DNA of 64,000 bases, taken from positions 368,798-432,797 of the forward strand of contig NZ_VHQH01000039.1 in the NCBI RefSeq assembly GCF_006517535.1. Reading direction: 5' to 3'. The translations under genes were made by a program, and so were the position numbers. How positions within the stretch are numbered: the first letter of the stretch is position 1; each line of letters begins with the position of its first letter. A model generated the notes under the pieces. The model made no database searches and had not been told where the DNA came from. It saw only the letters and a list, made by a program, of their open reading frames with translations. Positions 29,781 to 37,485 of this stretch are shown here, in pieces. The DNA comes from Schumannella sp. 10F1B-5-1. Its GTDB lineage: Bacteria > Actinomycetota > Actinomycetes > Actinomycetales > Microbacteriaceae.

Positions 29781-31592
29781 TCAGGTCCCGTGCAGGCGCC
29801 GGCGCAGGTGCTCGATGCGGGCCTGCAGCTGCACGACGGTCGCCCGCGCGACCTCTGGGCCGCCGCAGAGCCGGCGCACCTCGGCATGCACCTGTCCGTG
29901 GGTCATGCCGCTGTTGCGGGCCTGGATGGAGACGAGGCTGTTGAGCAGACGGCGCTGCTCGGCCATGGTGCGGTGCAGGGCGACGGGCTCCGCGGCCGCG
30001 GCGGCGACGCGCTCCGACTCGGGCAGCGAGCGGCGTCGCTCCTCGGCGCGGCGCGACTGTCGCGCCTGACGCTGCCGCAGCAGGTCGCTGACCTGCTCGG
30101 GTTCGAGCAGCCCGGGCAGGCCGATGAAGTCCCACTCCTCGTCGCTCCCCGGCTCGGCGAGCGTGCCGAACTCGTGCCCGTCGTACATGACCTTCTCGAA
30201 CTCGGCGACCGAGCCGAGCGCCTGCCAGGTGAACTCGTCGACGAGGGCCTCCGAGGCCTTCTCCTCGCGGTTCGCGCTCTCGATGAGCGAGTCGTCGAGT
30301 CCGGTCTCGTCGTCGCTGTCCTTGTCGAGGGCGTGGTCGCGCTCCCGCTCGAGCTGGGCGGCCAGCTCGGTCAGCACGGGCACGCTCGGCACGAAGATCG
30401 ACGCGAGCTCACCACGACGGCGGGCGCGCACGAAGCGGCCGATCGCCTGGGCGAAGAACAGGGGCGTGGATGCGCTGGTCGCGTAGACCCCGACGGCGAG
30501 CCGCGGCACGTCGACCCCCTCCGACACCATGCGCACCGCCACCATCCAGCGCTGGTCGCCGTTCGAGAACTGCTCGATGCGCTCGCTCGCGCCGACGTCG
30601 TCGGAGAGCACGACGACCGGCTCGCGTCCGGTGCGCTGGGTGAGGATCTCGGCGTAGGCGCGCGCCTGGGTCTGGTCGGTCGCGATCACGAGACCGCCCG
30701 CATCCGGGATCGCGTGGCGCACCTCGGTCAGGCGGCGGTCGGCGGCGGTGAGCACGGCGGGGATCCACTCGCCGCCGGCGTCGAGCGCCGCGCGCCAGGC
30801 CTGCGAGGTGACGTCCTTGGTGTCGTCCTGCCCGAGCCGCGCCTCCATCTCGTCGCCCTGGCGGGTGCGCCAGCGCATCGAGCCGGCGTAGGAGAGGAAG
30901 ATCACCGGGCGCACGACGCCGTCGCGCAGCGCGTGCCCGTAGCCGTAGCTGTAGTCGGTGCGCGAGAGGCGGATGCCGCGCTCGTTCGGCGCGTAGTCGA
31001 CGAAGGGGATCGGCGCGGTGTCGCTGCGGAACGGCGTGCCCGACAGCGACAGCCGCCGCTCGGCCGGTTCGAAGGCCTCGCGCACGGCGTCGCCCCAGCT
31101 CAGCGCGTCGCCGGCGTGGTGCACCTCGTCGAGGATCACGAGACTGCGCGCCGACTCGGTCAGCTGGCGGTGCAGCGCCGCGCGCACGGCGACCTGCGCG
31201 TAGGTCACGACGACGCCGTGATAGCCGCGCCCCTCGCGCCGGTGGCGGTTGCTGAAGCGCGGGTCGAGGTGGATGCCGGCCCGGTGCGCCGCATCCGCCC
31301 ACTGCACCTTGAGGTGCTCGGTCGGCGCGACGACGGTGACGCGGTCGATGACGCGCTCCTGCAGCAGCGTGCTGGCGAGACGGAGCGCGAAGGTCGTCTT
31401 TCCCGCGCCAGGGGTCGCGGCGACGAGGAAGTCCTTCTGGCCGGCGGCGGCGTAGGCGTCGAGCGCCTCCTGCTGCCAGGCTCGCAGCTTGGTGACGGTG
31501 CCGCGGGCGGCGCGATCGGGGAAGGCCGGCGAGAGATGGTCCGCGGCGGCGGTGGCGCGGAAGGCGGCACTGCTCGCGGAGGTGTCGGTCAT
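29781..31592 (-). CDS. DEAD/DEAH-box helicase, SF2 (type III restriction-like)
   Basis: 603-residue SF2 ATPase. Motifs: LRAWQQEALDAY (Q-like), ATPGAGKTTFALR (Walker A), VVVTYAQVA, VILDEVHHAGDALSWG (DEVH), LSLSGTPFRSD (motif III), then VRMVSEGVDVPRLAV (motif V) and FFAQAIGRFVRARRRG (motif VI with Arg fingers). Residues ~430-600 are charged and helical, with a conserved-looking FIGLPGLLEPEQVSDLL. It belongs to the actinobacterial branch related to RAD25/XPB and type III restriction ATPases. No nuclease domain and no methylase are seen, so a restriction role is unlikely. A TACCAT box lies 9 nt before the ATG. Confidence 0.88.
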   Translation of the reverse strand: MTDTSASSAAFRATAAADHLSPAFPDRAARGTVTKLRAWQQEALDAYAAAGQKDFLVAATPGAGKTTFALRLASTLLQERVIDRVTVVAPTEHLKVQWADAAHRAGIHLDPRFSNRHRREGRGYHGVVVTYAQVAVRAALHRQLTESARSLVILDEVHHAGDALSWGDAVREAFEPAERRLSLSGTPFRSDTAPIPFVDYAPNERGIRLSRTDYSYGYGHALRDGVVRPVIFLSYAGSMRWRTRQGDEMEARLGQDDTKDVTSQAWRAALDAGGEWIPAVLTAADRRLTEVRHAIPDAGGLVIATDQTQARAYAEILTQRTGREPVVVLSDDVGASERIEQFSNGDQRWMVAVRMVSEGVDVPRLAVGVYATSASTPLFFAQAIGRFVRARRRGELASIFVPSVPVLTELAAQLERERDHALDKDSDDETGLDDSLIESANREEKASEALVDEFTWQALGSVAEFEKVMYDGHEFGTLAEPGSDEEWDFIGLPGLLEPEQVSDLLRQRQARQSRRAEERRRSLPESERVAAAAAEPVALHRTMAEQRRLLNSLVSIQARNSGMTHGQVHAEVRRLCGGPEVARATVVQLQARIEHLRRRLHGT

Positions 31593-31728
31593 CGTTCCTC
31601 GATGGTAGGTCAGGGTGGCGACACGGGCAGGGTCGGGCGGGGTGTCACGGCCTCCCTCGGGCGTGTCGCCGGGGAGACGGGTCGATCAGGGGTCGATCAC
31701 GGGACGAGCACGACACGAACGCCCCGAT

Positions 31729-32964
31729 CTACTCGATCCGCATGCGCCGCCGCGTCTGGCCGTTGAGGAGCGTGGCGGGACGCAGGGCGGCCGTGCCGAA
31801 CCGCTGGGTGACCGCATCCACTGTCGACTCGGCGTCGCGCCACTGCTCGTCGTCGTCCCAGAGCGCGAGCCCCGCCGCCCCTCCGCCGAGCTGCTCGGCG
31901 CGCACGCCGATCAGCCGCACGGGACGGCCGCCCTGCGACGCCTGATCGTAGAGCTCGCGCGCGGCCTCGTAGATGCGGCGGCTCACGTCGGTCGGGTCGC
32001 TCAGCGTGCGCGAGCGGGTGATGGTCGAGAAGTCGCCGAAGCGCAGCTTCAGCACGACCGTGCGGGCCGTGACGCCGTTCGCCCGCAGGCGCGATCCGAC
32101 GCCGTCGGCGAGCCGCAGCAGCTCGCGGTGCAGCTCTCCGCGATCGCTCACGTTGCGCTCGAAGGTCGTCTCGTGCCCGATGCTCTTCTCCTCGCGCTCG
32201 AGCGTCACCGCGCGCGGGTCGCGGCCCCAGGCGAGGTCGTGCAGGCGCTGGGCGCCGGCGTCGCCGATCGCGCGCCGCAGCGTGTCGACCGGCGTCGTGG
32301 CGAGGTCGCCGACCGAGCGGATGCCGAGCCGGGTGATCTTCTCCTCGGTCGTCGCGCCGACGCCCCACAGCGCCGACACCGGCTGCGGATGCAGGAAGCC
32401 GAGGGTCGCGTCGCGGGGCACCACGAGCAGCCCGTCGGGTTTGGACCGCGACGACGCGAGCTTGGCGACGAACTTCGTCGCGCCCGCGCCCACCGAGCAG
32501 ACGAGCTGCGTCTCGCGCAGCACCCGCGCGCGGATCGCCGTGCCGATCTGCCACGGAGAGCCCATCAGCCGCAGCGCGCCCGACACATCCAGGAAGGCCT
32601 CGTCGATGCTGAGCTGCTCGACCATCGGGGTGACGTCACCCAGGATGCGCATGACCGCCGTCGAGGCGGCGCTGTAGAGCTCGAAGTGCGGCTCGAGCAC
32701 GATCGCGTTCGGGCACAGCCGCAACGCGACCGACATCGGCATGGCCGAGTTGACGCCGTAGCGTCGCGCCTCGTAGGTGGCGGCCGTGACGACGCTGCGC
32801 GTGGAGTCGTGGCCGACGATGACCGGCTTGCCGCGCAGCTCGGGGCGCTGCAGCAGCTCGACCGAGGCGTAGAACGCATCCATGTCGACGTGCAGCACGG
32901 TGGCGGTGAGGTCGCCGGTGTCGGCGTCGGTGACCTGCCGACCCCGCCCGTCCTGCTTGCTCAC
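31729..32964 (-). CDS. dinB: DNA polymerase IV (DinB, Y-family)
   Basis: 411-residue active-type Y-family translesion polymerase. The first catalytic Asp is in VLHVDMDAFYASVELL and the Asp-Glu pair is in LSIDEAFLDVSG, so metal ligands are intact, unlike ImuB. Also seen: KPVIVGHDSTRSVVTAATYEAR, VAKLASSRSKPDGLLVV, a helix-hairpin-helix LWGVGATTEEKITRLGI and the little finger GHETTFERNVSD. Of two in-frame GTGs (32970 and 32964) the second has GAGGA at a workable distance. No SOS box is visible upstream. The last residues RRMRIE show no obvious clamp motif. Confidence 0.93.
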   Translation of the reverse strand: MSKQDGRGRQVTDADTGDLTATVLHVDMDAFYASVELLQRPELRGKPVIVGHDSTRSVVTAATYEARRYGVNSAMPMSVALRLCPNAIVLEPHFELYSAASTAVMRILGDVTPMVEQLSIDEAFLDVSGALRLMGSPWQIGTAIRARVLRETQLVCSVGAGATKFVAKLASSRSKPDGLLVVPRDATLGFLHPQPVSALWGVGATTEEKITRLGIRSVGDLATTPVDTLRRAIGDAGAQRLHDLAWGRDPRAVTLEREEKSIGHETTFERNVSDRGELHRELLRLADGVGSRLRANGVTARTVVLKLRFGDFSTITRSRTLSDPTDVSRRIYEAARELYDQASQGGRPVRLIGVRAEQLGGGAAGLALWDDDEQWRDAESTVDAVTQRFGTAALRPATLLNGQTRRRMRIE

Positions 32965-33025
32965 GCGCACATCCTCGCACCCGCCGCCGACATGCGCGGC
33001 GCAGCGGACAATCCGGCGGCGCCCG

Positions 33026-34546
33026 TCAATCGAGGAAGGTGAGACCGCCCCAGCCCCACCCGACGACTCGTCCGGTCCCGCCTGCTATCCAGCCGCCTCG
33101 AGCGTTGCTGCGGTACATGACGAGGTTGCCGTTGCCCGCGTCGCGCGCAAGCACATCCGCGAAGCCATCGCCGTCGAAATCTCCCGCGTTGATGATCGCG
33201 TCGAAGATGTTCCACCCTGATCCGACCTGCACGCCTCGGGCGTTGGTCCATCCGCCGGCGCCGTCGCCGTAGTAAGCGAACAGCGCACCGCTGCGAGTGC
33301 GAGCGAGCACGTCTACGTCGCCATCTCCGTTGTAATCGTCGCCAGCGAGGATGCTGTCGAAGATGTTCCAACCCGCACCGGCGAGGCTGCGGGATTTGAA
33401 GCCGCCAGACCCGTCACCCGGGTATAGCCACAGGTTCCCCGACACGTCCCGAGCAAGCACATCAGCGACGCCATCGCCGTCGAAATCGCCCGGGCTGAAG
33501 ACAGCGGTCATCACATTCCAGCCGCGTCCGACCAGCTCGTTCGTCCTCGACCAGGTCGTCCCCGGCATGCCATACCCACGGTAGAGATACAGGTTGCCAG
33601 CGGCGTCACGGCCCAGCACATCGGGCTCACCGATCGCACCGAATCCGGTCGCGTTGAAGACCAGATTCATGTTGTTCCAGCCGCCGTACCCGATCTGCTG
33701 CGTCTGTAGCCAGCCGGCACCGCCATTCCCCCGATAATTGATCAGGTCGCCGCCCGACGTGCGCACGACCACATCGCTCTTGGCGTCGCCGTCGAAGTCG
33801 ATTCCTCCCCCGACCTTGCGCAGGGCAGGTGAATCGATGTCGCGGGCCTCGCCGGCTTTCAGGTAATACGGCCCGAGGACGCGTGAGCAGACGCCCCGCC
33901 TGCCAACGGTCTGAACCCGAACCATGTACGCCTCACCGTTGGCGTGCAAACCGGTGAAGCTGATCACGCCACCGCCGATGGCGGGCGGTGTCACGGGCTC
34001 GATTATCGAGAAGCCGAACGGGGGGAACTGCGGGCTCACCTGCAACTGCGCCGTGGTGGTCGCCGTCGGAGAGTCACATGCCGATGCGACGCCGACGGTG
34101 AGCGCGGCTCCCCGGAACGCCTGCCAGGACTGCACCGTGTAAGTGCCGCCATCGGGAACACGGATCGCCGTCTCGGGCCGAGCCGAGTACTGATAGTACT
34201 GGCGAGTGATCCCAGTGCTGCCTGGGCCGCTGCGCAAGTCGTGCGCGCTGAGCACATAGTCACCGGCTTCGACCCCGGTGAACTCGAACCCGCCGTCGTC
34301 GTCGCTCACCTGAGATGCGACCGCCTGGCCCAGCGCGTTCGGCTTCTCGAGCGCGATCGTCACGCCCACCGCCGGGCGAGTCTGCTGCGTCGTTGGATCG
34401 ACGAAACTGATCATTCCCGTCACAGAACCCGGCGCCGCGGCGCGAGCCGGCTGTGCAACCGTCGAGGCGAGCGCGACTGCCGCCGACAACGCGATGATCG
34501 ACAGGCGGAGGGTGCGGGACGAGACCGGGCCGCTGGTGGGAGGCAT
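33026..34546 (-). CDS. Secreted FG-GAP (VCBS) repeat protein
   Basis: 506-residue exported protein. A signal peptide (residues ~1-37, cleavage after ARA-A likely) is followed by a carboxypeptidase-regulatory/SdrB-like domain (VTGMISFVDPTTQQ, FEFTGVEAGDYVLS) and a middle part with two isolated Cys. From about residue 250 come FG-GAP-type blades, each with a calcium-loop-like D-x-D-G-D: DFDGDAKSDVVVR, DFDGDGVADVLARD, DYNGDGDVDVLAR, DFDGDGFADVLARD, alternating with GWN-(I/V/N)-(F/M) turns. Probably a seven-bladed propeller on the cell surface or in the medium. It is visibly less GC-rich than its neighbours. No lipobox or sortase signal. Function unknown. Confidence 0.85.
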   Translation of the reverse strand: MPPTSGPVSSRTLRLSIIALSAAVALASTVAQPARAAAPGSVTGMISFVDPTTQQTRPAVGVTIALEKPNALGQAVASQVSDDDGGFEFTGVEAGDYVLSAHDLRSGPGSTGITRQYYQYSARPETAIRVPDGGTYTVQSWQAFRGAALTVGVASACDSPTATTTAQLQVSPQFPPFGFSIIEPVTPPAIGGGVISFTGLHANGEAYMVRVQTVGRRGVCSRVLGPYYLKAGEARDIDSPALRKVGGGIDFDGDAKSDVVVRTSGGDLINYRGNGGAGWLQTQQIGYGGWNNMNLVFNATGFGAIGEPDVLGRDAAGNLYLYRGYGMPGTTWSRTNELVGRGWNVMTAVFSPGDFDGDGVADVLARDVSGNLWLYPGDGSGGFKSRSLAGAGWNIFDSILAGDDYNGDGDVDVLARTRSGALFAYYGDGAGGWTNARGVQVGSGWNIFDAIINAGDFDGDGFADVLARDAGNGNLVMYRSNARGGWIAGGTGRVVGWGWGGLTFLD

Positions 34547-34663
34547 GGCACGATCTTCCCACCCCTCAGCGAGCTCCGCGACCGCTGATCTGAGGGGTCA
34601 GCCACCGGATGCCAGGTCGCCTTGTCGCGGACAAGCACAGCGCATGCGCCCGGACACGCAGAA

Positions 34664-34691
34664 GGGCGCCGATCCCGGAGGATCGACGCCC
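34664..34691 (-). terminator. Stem-loop terminator after the GlsB-like gene
   Basis: An 11-bp stem (34664-34674 with 34681-34691). The one mismatch is a G-U pair only in the leftward transcript, followed there by TTCT. It lies 18 bp after the stop at 34710. Confidence 0.8.
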
Positions 34692-34709
34692 AGCGCTGTG
34701 ACGCGGCGG

Positions 34710-34982
34710 TCAGGCCTTCGCGCCGCCCTTGCGGCCCACGATGAGGCCATAGACGAGCAGCACGATGATCGAGCCGATCACCGCGAGGATGATGCTGCCG
34801 AGGTTGATGCCGGTGACATCGGCGCCGCCGAACAGCGCGCCGCCGATGAATCCGCCGACGAGGCCGCCGATGATTCCGATCACGATCGTCGCGATGATGC
34901 CTCCGGGCTGCTTGCCCGGAAGGATCAGCTTCGCGATGGCTCCGGCGATCAGCCCGAGCACGATCCAGGCGAGAATTCCCAT
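34710..34982 (-). CDS. GlsB/YeaQ/YmgE family stress-response membrane protein
   Basis: 90-residue, almost wholly hydrophobic protein with three transmembrane segments and many Gly: ILAWIVLGLIAGAIAKLI, then PGKQPGGIIATIVIGIIGG, ALFGG and IILAVIGSIIVLLVYGLIVG, ending in KGGAKA. The P-G-x-x-P-G-G-I/W signature and length match the transglycosylase-associated (GlsB/YeaQ) family, often stress-induced in Gram-positives. The molecular role is unknown. The ATG has GGGAGGT as ribosome site. The 200 bp upstream hold two short inverted repeats (GTGCAC copies at 35004-35023 and a GGCCCG/CGGGCC stem near 35025), perhaps regulatory; I see no gene there. Confidence 0.88.
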   Translation of the reverse strand: MGILAWIVLGLIAGAIAKLILPGKQPGGIIATIVIGIIGGLVGGFIGGALFGGADVTGINLGSIILAVIGSIIVLLVYGLIVGRKGGAKA

Positions 34983-35183
34983 CGTTCGACCTCCCAGTCG
35001 GTCTGGTGCACAGGGTGAGTGCACGGCCCGTTGCCGGGCCTGAATCCACCGTGGCACTGCACCCAGACGAGGGCAACGAGGAACTGCCTGGGCGCCGTCT
35101 GGGCGCTCGCCGTGCATTCCTGAACGCCGCCCGCGAGCTCATCGACCTGGCCGCGCGTCTGTGGGATGCGGCATCCTGAGGGC

Positions 35184-36044
35184 ATGGACCGACGGCATCC
35201 GTGGTCGCGCTACGTCGCGATCGGCGACTCGTTCACCGAGGGCATCGGCGACCCCGATCCGGGCAGTCCGGGCGGGCACCGCGGCTGGGCCGACCGGGTC
35301 GCCGAGGTGCTGGCCGGCGACGCCGACGCCGCTCCCGACGAGTCCGGTGACGACGACCGCGGTCACGACCTCGCTTACGCGAACCTCGCCATCCGCGGCC
35401 GTCTGCTGCAGCAGATCCTCGACGAGCAGGTGGATGCGGCCCTCGCGCTGCGCCCGGACCTGGTGACGATCTCCGCCGGCGGCAACGACATCATCCGCCC
35501 CGGCACCGACCCCGACGAGGTCGCCTCGCGCCTGGACGGCGGCGTCGAGCGGCTGAGTCGCGACGGCGCGACCGTCGTGCTGTTCACCGGGCCCGACATC
35601 GGCATGACCCCGGTGCTCAGCCGCATCCGGGGCAAGGTCGCGATCTACAACGAGAACGTGCGCGCCGTCGCGCTGAAGCACGACGCGATCGTGGCCGACA
35701 TGTGGGCGCTGCGCGAGCTCGCTGACCCGCGCATGTGGGCGCCCGACCGGCTGCACTTCTCGCCGCTCGGCCACCACACGATCGCCCGCATGGTGCTCGA
35801 CGCTCTCAACGTCGAGAACGATCTGGTGGCCTCCGACCCCGGCCCCGCCCCGGTGCGGCACTGGCGCGAGGCGCGGGCCGACGATCTCGGCTGGGCGCGC
35901 GAGTACCTCGTGCCCTGGGTGCTGCGGCGCATCCGGCACCAGTCGTCGGGTGACGGGATCGACCCGAAGCGCCCGGTGCCCGGCCCGATCGCGGCGATGC
36001 GCGCGGAGTCGGCGGCCAAGCCCGACACCCACGGTCGGCGCTGA
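35184..36044 (+). CDS. SGNH/GDSL hydrolase family protein
   Basis: 286-residue SGNH-fold esterase/lipase-type hydrolase. Block I is YVAIGDSFTEGIGDP (catalytic Ser in G-D-S), block II Gly in YANLAIRGRLL, block III TISAGGNDI (Gly-Asn) and block V DRLHFSPLGHHTIA (catalytic Asp and His in D-x-x-H). No signal peptide, so probably cytosolic. The C-terminal 60 residues after the fold (DLGWAREYLVPWVLRRIR...) are basic. The ATG at 35184 was chosen over one six codons earlier because GAGGG and the conserved region fit better. Substrate unknown. Confidence 0.9.
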   Translation: MDRRHPWSRYVAIGDSFTEGIGDPDPGSPGGHRGWADRVAEVLAGDADAAPDESGDDDRGHDLAYANLAIRGRLLQQILDEQVDAALALRPDLVTISAGGNDIIRPGTDPDEVASRLDGGVERLSRDGATVVLFTGPDIGMTPVLSRIRGKVAIYNENVRAVALKHDAIVADMWALRELADPRMWAPDRLHFSPLGHHTIARMVLDALNVENDLVASDPGPAPVRHWREARADDLGWAREYLVPWVLRRIRHQSSGDGIDPKRPVPGPIAAMRAESAAKPDTHGRR

Positions 36045-36057
36045 GCCTCGCGGATTC

Positions 36058-36852
36058 TCAGGTCGTCGTGAGTCCGCGGCTGGCGGCGAAAGCGGCAGTG
36101 GCGAAGATCGCGTCGCCCAGGTCACGAGCCGTCGACGCCTTCTCTCGTCGGACCGTCACGGCCACTCCGGGGCTGAGCTGATCGTCGAGACCATCGGCGA
36201 TGTCGTAGATGTCGTCCTCGTCGAGGTCATTCGGCTCGGTCAGAGCGAAGACCAACTCGACAGCGTCGACGCCGCACACGACGCCGACCGCCGCAGCACC
36301 CGGCGGAACGAGACCACAGAGCGCCTCCGTCGACAAGGCCACGAGATAGTCGCACCAGTTGCGCGAGTCTGGGTCGTTCGTCGTGATCGCCTCGACGGTC
36401 CCTGCCGGCCAACGCTGGCCATCGCTCGGATATCGGTCGACGTGACGACGGTAGATCGTCGCCGCGTCTCGCCCCGGCGGAGTCGTGCGACCGCTCACCA
36501 CGCCGGCAATGACTCGCACTCCGGGATCCAGTCGGGCGCTCAGTGCTGCGCCGATGCCACGAATCGAAGCCGTTGCCTCGTCCGAAGGCACCACCATCTC
36601 TAGTTCGATGCGTACCGAATCGCCGTGAATCGACACCGCGAGCGTGTCAGCGTCGGCAGGAATGGCGCCGGCGCTGGCGCGCGCGGTCTCGGCCACGACT
36701 CGGTTGCGCCAGAGCGGCGCGAGACCCATGTCTCCGAAACGAGGGATGCGCATGGCCGCGGGATCGCCGTCATCGGCGGTGGAGACAGGAGTCGAGTCTC
36801 GGGAGCCCCGAGCGGATCGAGACTGCCGTGGCCACCAGCTCAGTCCCACCAC
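36058..36852 (-). CDS. Protein of unknown function downstream of a SUKH gene
   Basis: Up to 264 residues; not recognised. No signal peptide or membrane helix. The N-terminal ~33 residues are Arg/Ser-rich and may not be translated: an internal ATG at 36753 (MRIPRFGDMGLAPLW) is an alternative start, while the GTG at 36852 overlaps the SUKH stop by 13 bp. The body has RIELEMVVPSDEATAS, CDYLVALSTEALCGLVPP, VVCGVDAVELVFALTEPND and an acidic LDEDDIYDIADGLDDQLS, which suggests an alpha/beta protein. Base composition and codon use are less GC-extreme than neighbours. Likely co-transcribed with the SUKH gene. Confidence 0.65.
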   Translation of the reverse strand: MVGLSWWPRQSRSARGSRDSTPVSTADDGDPAAMRIPRFGDMGLAPLWRNRVVAETARASAGAIPADADTLAVSIHGDSVRIELEMVVPSDEATASIRGIGAALSARLDPGVRVIAGVVSGRTTPPGRDAATIYRRHVDRYPSDGQRWPAGTVEAITTNDPDSRNWCDYLVALSTEALCGLVPPGAAAVGVVCGVDAVELVFALTEPNDLDEDDIYDIADGLDDQLSPGVAVTVRREKASTARDLGDAIFATAAFAASRGLTTT

Positions 36853-37409
36853 GGGACTCCCGGGTTGAGCCGCTTCGCGAGGGCGTCGAACTGTTCGTGA
36901 TCCATCTCGAGCGAGCCGCGTGGGCCCCGATGGATCACCCCTGACTCGAATCCCGCCGCGATCGTGCCGAGGAGATGCTCGAGGTCGCGGTGGATGAAGG
37001 GCTGCTCGTCCTCGTCGTTGTAATAGCGCCGGGCAGGCGGGCCTTCGACGTAGTAATCGAGGAAGACGAAGTCACCGGCGCCGTCGGCGAGCACGGGAAG
37101 CCACCCGTCGTTCCACCGTCCGAACGAATTGAGCTCGTCGTAGTACTCGATCGCCTCTTCGGCGCTGAGCAGGAAGAAACCCGGCATGATCCAGCTCTGA
37201 CCGATCAGGGGTGTGAGGTCCGGGTCGAACCCGTTGTGCCAGGCCCACAGCTGTTCGAGCGCTGGCGTGCGCGGAAAGCCCCGAGAGTCCAGTGTCCGCG
37301 CGACCTGCTCTGCGGAGATGCCTTCGTTCCAAGCGTTAAGCAAGACCTCGGCCTGCGCTCGACGCAGCCCCGCGTCGATCACTCTTCCCGAGTCCAGAAT
37401 GTGCCCCAC
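36840..37409 (-). CDS. SMI1/KNR4 (SUKH) domain protein
   Basis: 189-residue SUKH-superfamily protein. Family marks: LEQLWAWHNGFDPDLTPLIG (the L-x-x-x-Y/W-x-x-x-N-G start), PGFFLLSAEEAIEYYDEL, WLPVLADGAGDFVFLDYY (W-x-P-(I/V)-x-x-x-G-G/A-D-x-x-x-(L/V)-D) and HRDLEHLLGTIAAGFESG. In bacteria these are often immunity proteins against secreted nuclease toxins, but solitary copies occur. No toxin or secretion gene is next to it. GTG start at 37409 with TAGGCT 7 nt upstream. Base composition is milder than the surrounding core genes, suggesting accessory DNA. Confidence 0.85.
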   Translation of the reverse strand: MGHILDSGRVIDAGLRRAQAEVLLNAWNEGISAEQVARTLDSRGFPRTPALEQLWAWHNGFDPDLTPLIGQSWIMPGFFLLSAEEAIEYYDELNSFGRWNDGWLPVLADGAGDFVFLDYYVEGPPARRYYNDEDEQPFIHRDLEHLLGTIAAGFESGVIHRGPRGSLEMDHEQFDALAKRLNPGVPWWD

Positions 37410-37416
37410 GTCTGCG

Positions 37417-37422
37417 AGCCTA
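37417..37422 (-). promoter_or_regulatory. Leaderless -10 box of the SUKH gene
   Basis: TAGGCT on the - strand, 7 nt before the GTG at 37409. Confidence 0.5.
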
Positions 37423-37485
37423 GATCGACGATCTCAGTCTGCAGGCTAGAAGAGCCGTGTCGCGCGGTGGCGGAGTCCGCCCGCG

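Noticed and set aside
29781-31592. Type III restriction system
   Set aside because: The helicase lacks an endonuclease domain and no methyltransferase gene is adjacent; it fits a stand-alone SF2 helicase.
32965-33025. A LexA box before dinB
   Set aside because: No CGAAC-N4-GTTCG or near match is present in the region before dinB, so I do not call dinB LexA-controlled.
34983-35183. A gene in the 201-bp gap between the GlsB-like and SGNH genes
   Set aside because: Only short inverted repeats (GTGCAC pair, GGCCCG stem) are visible and no frame has a credible start. It is treated as promoter DNA for the two divergent genes.
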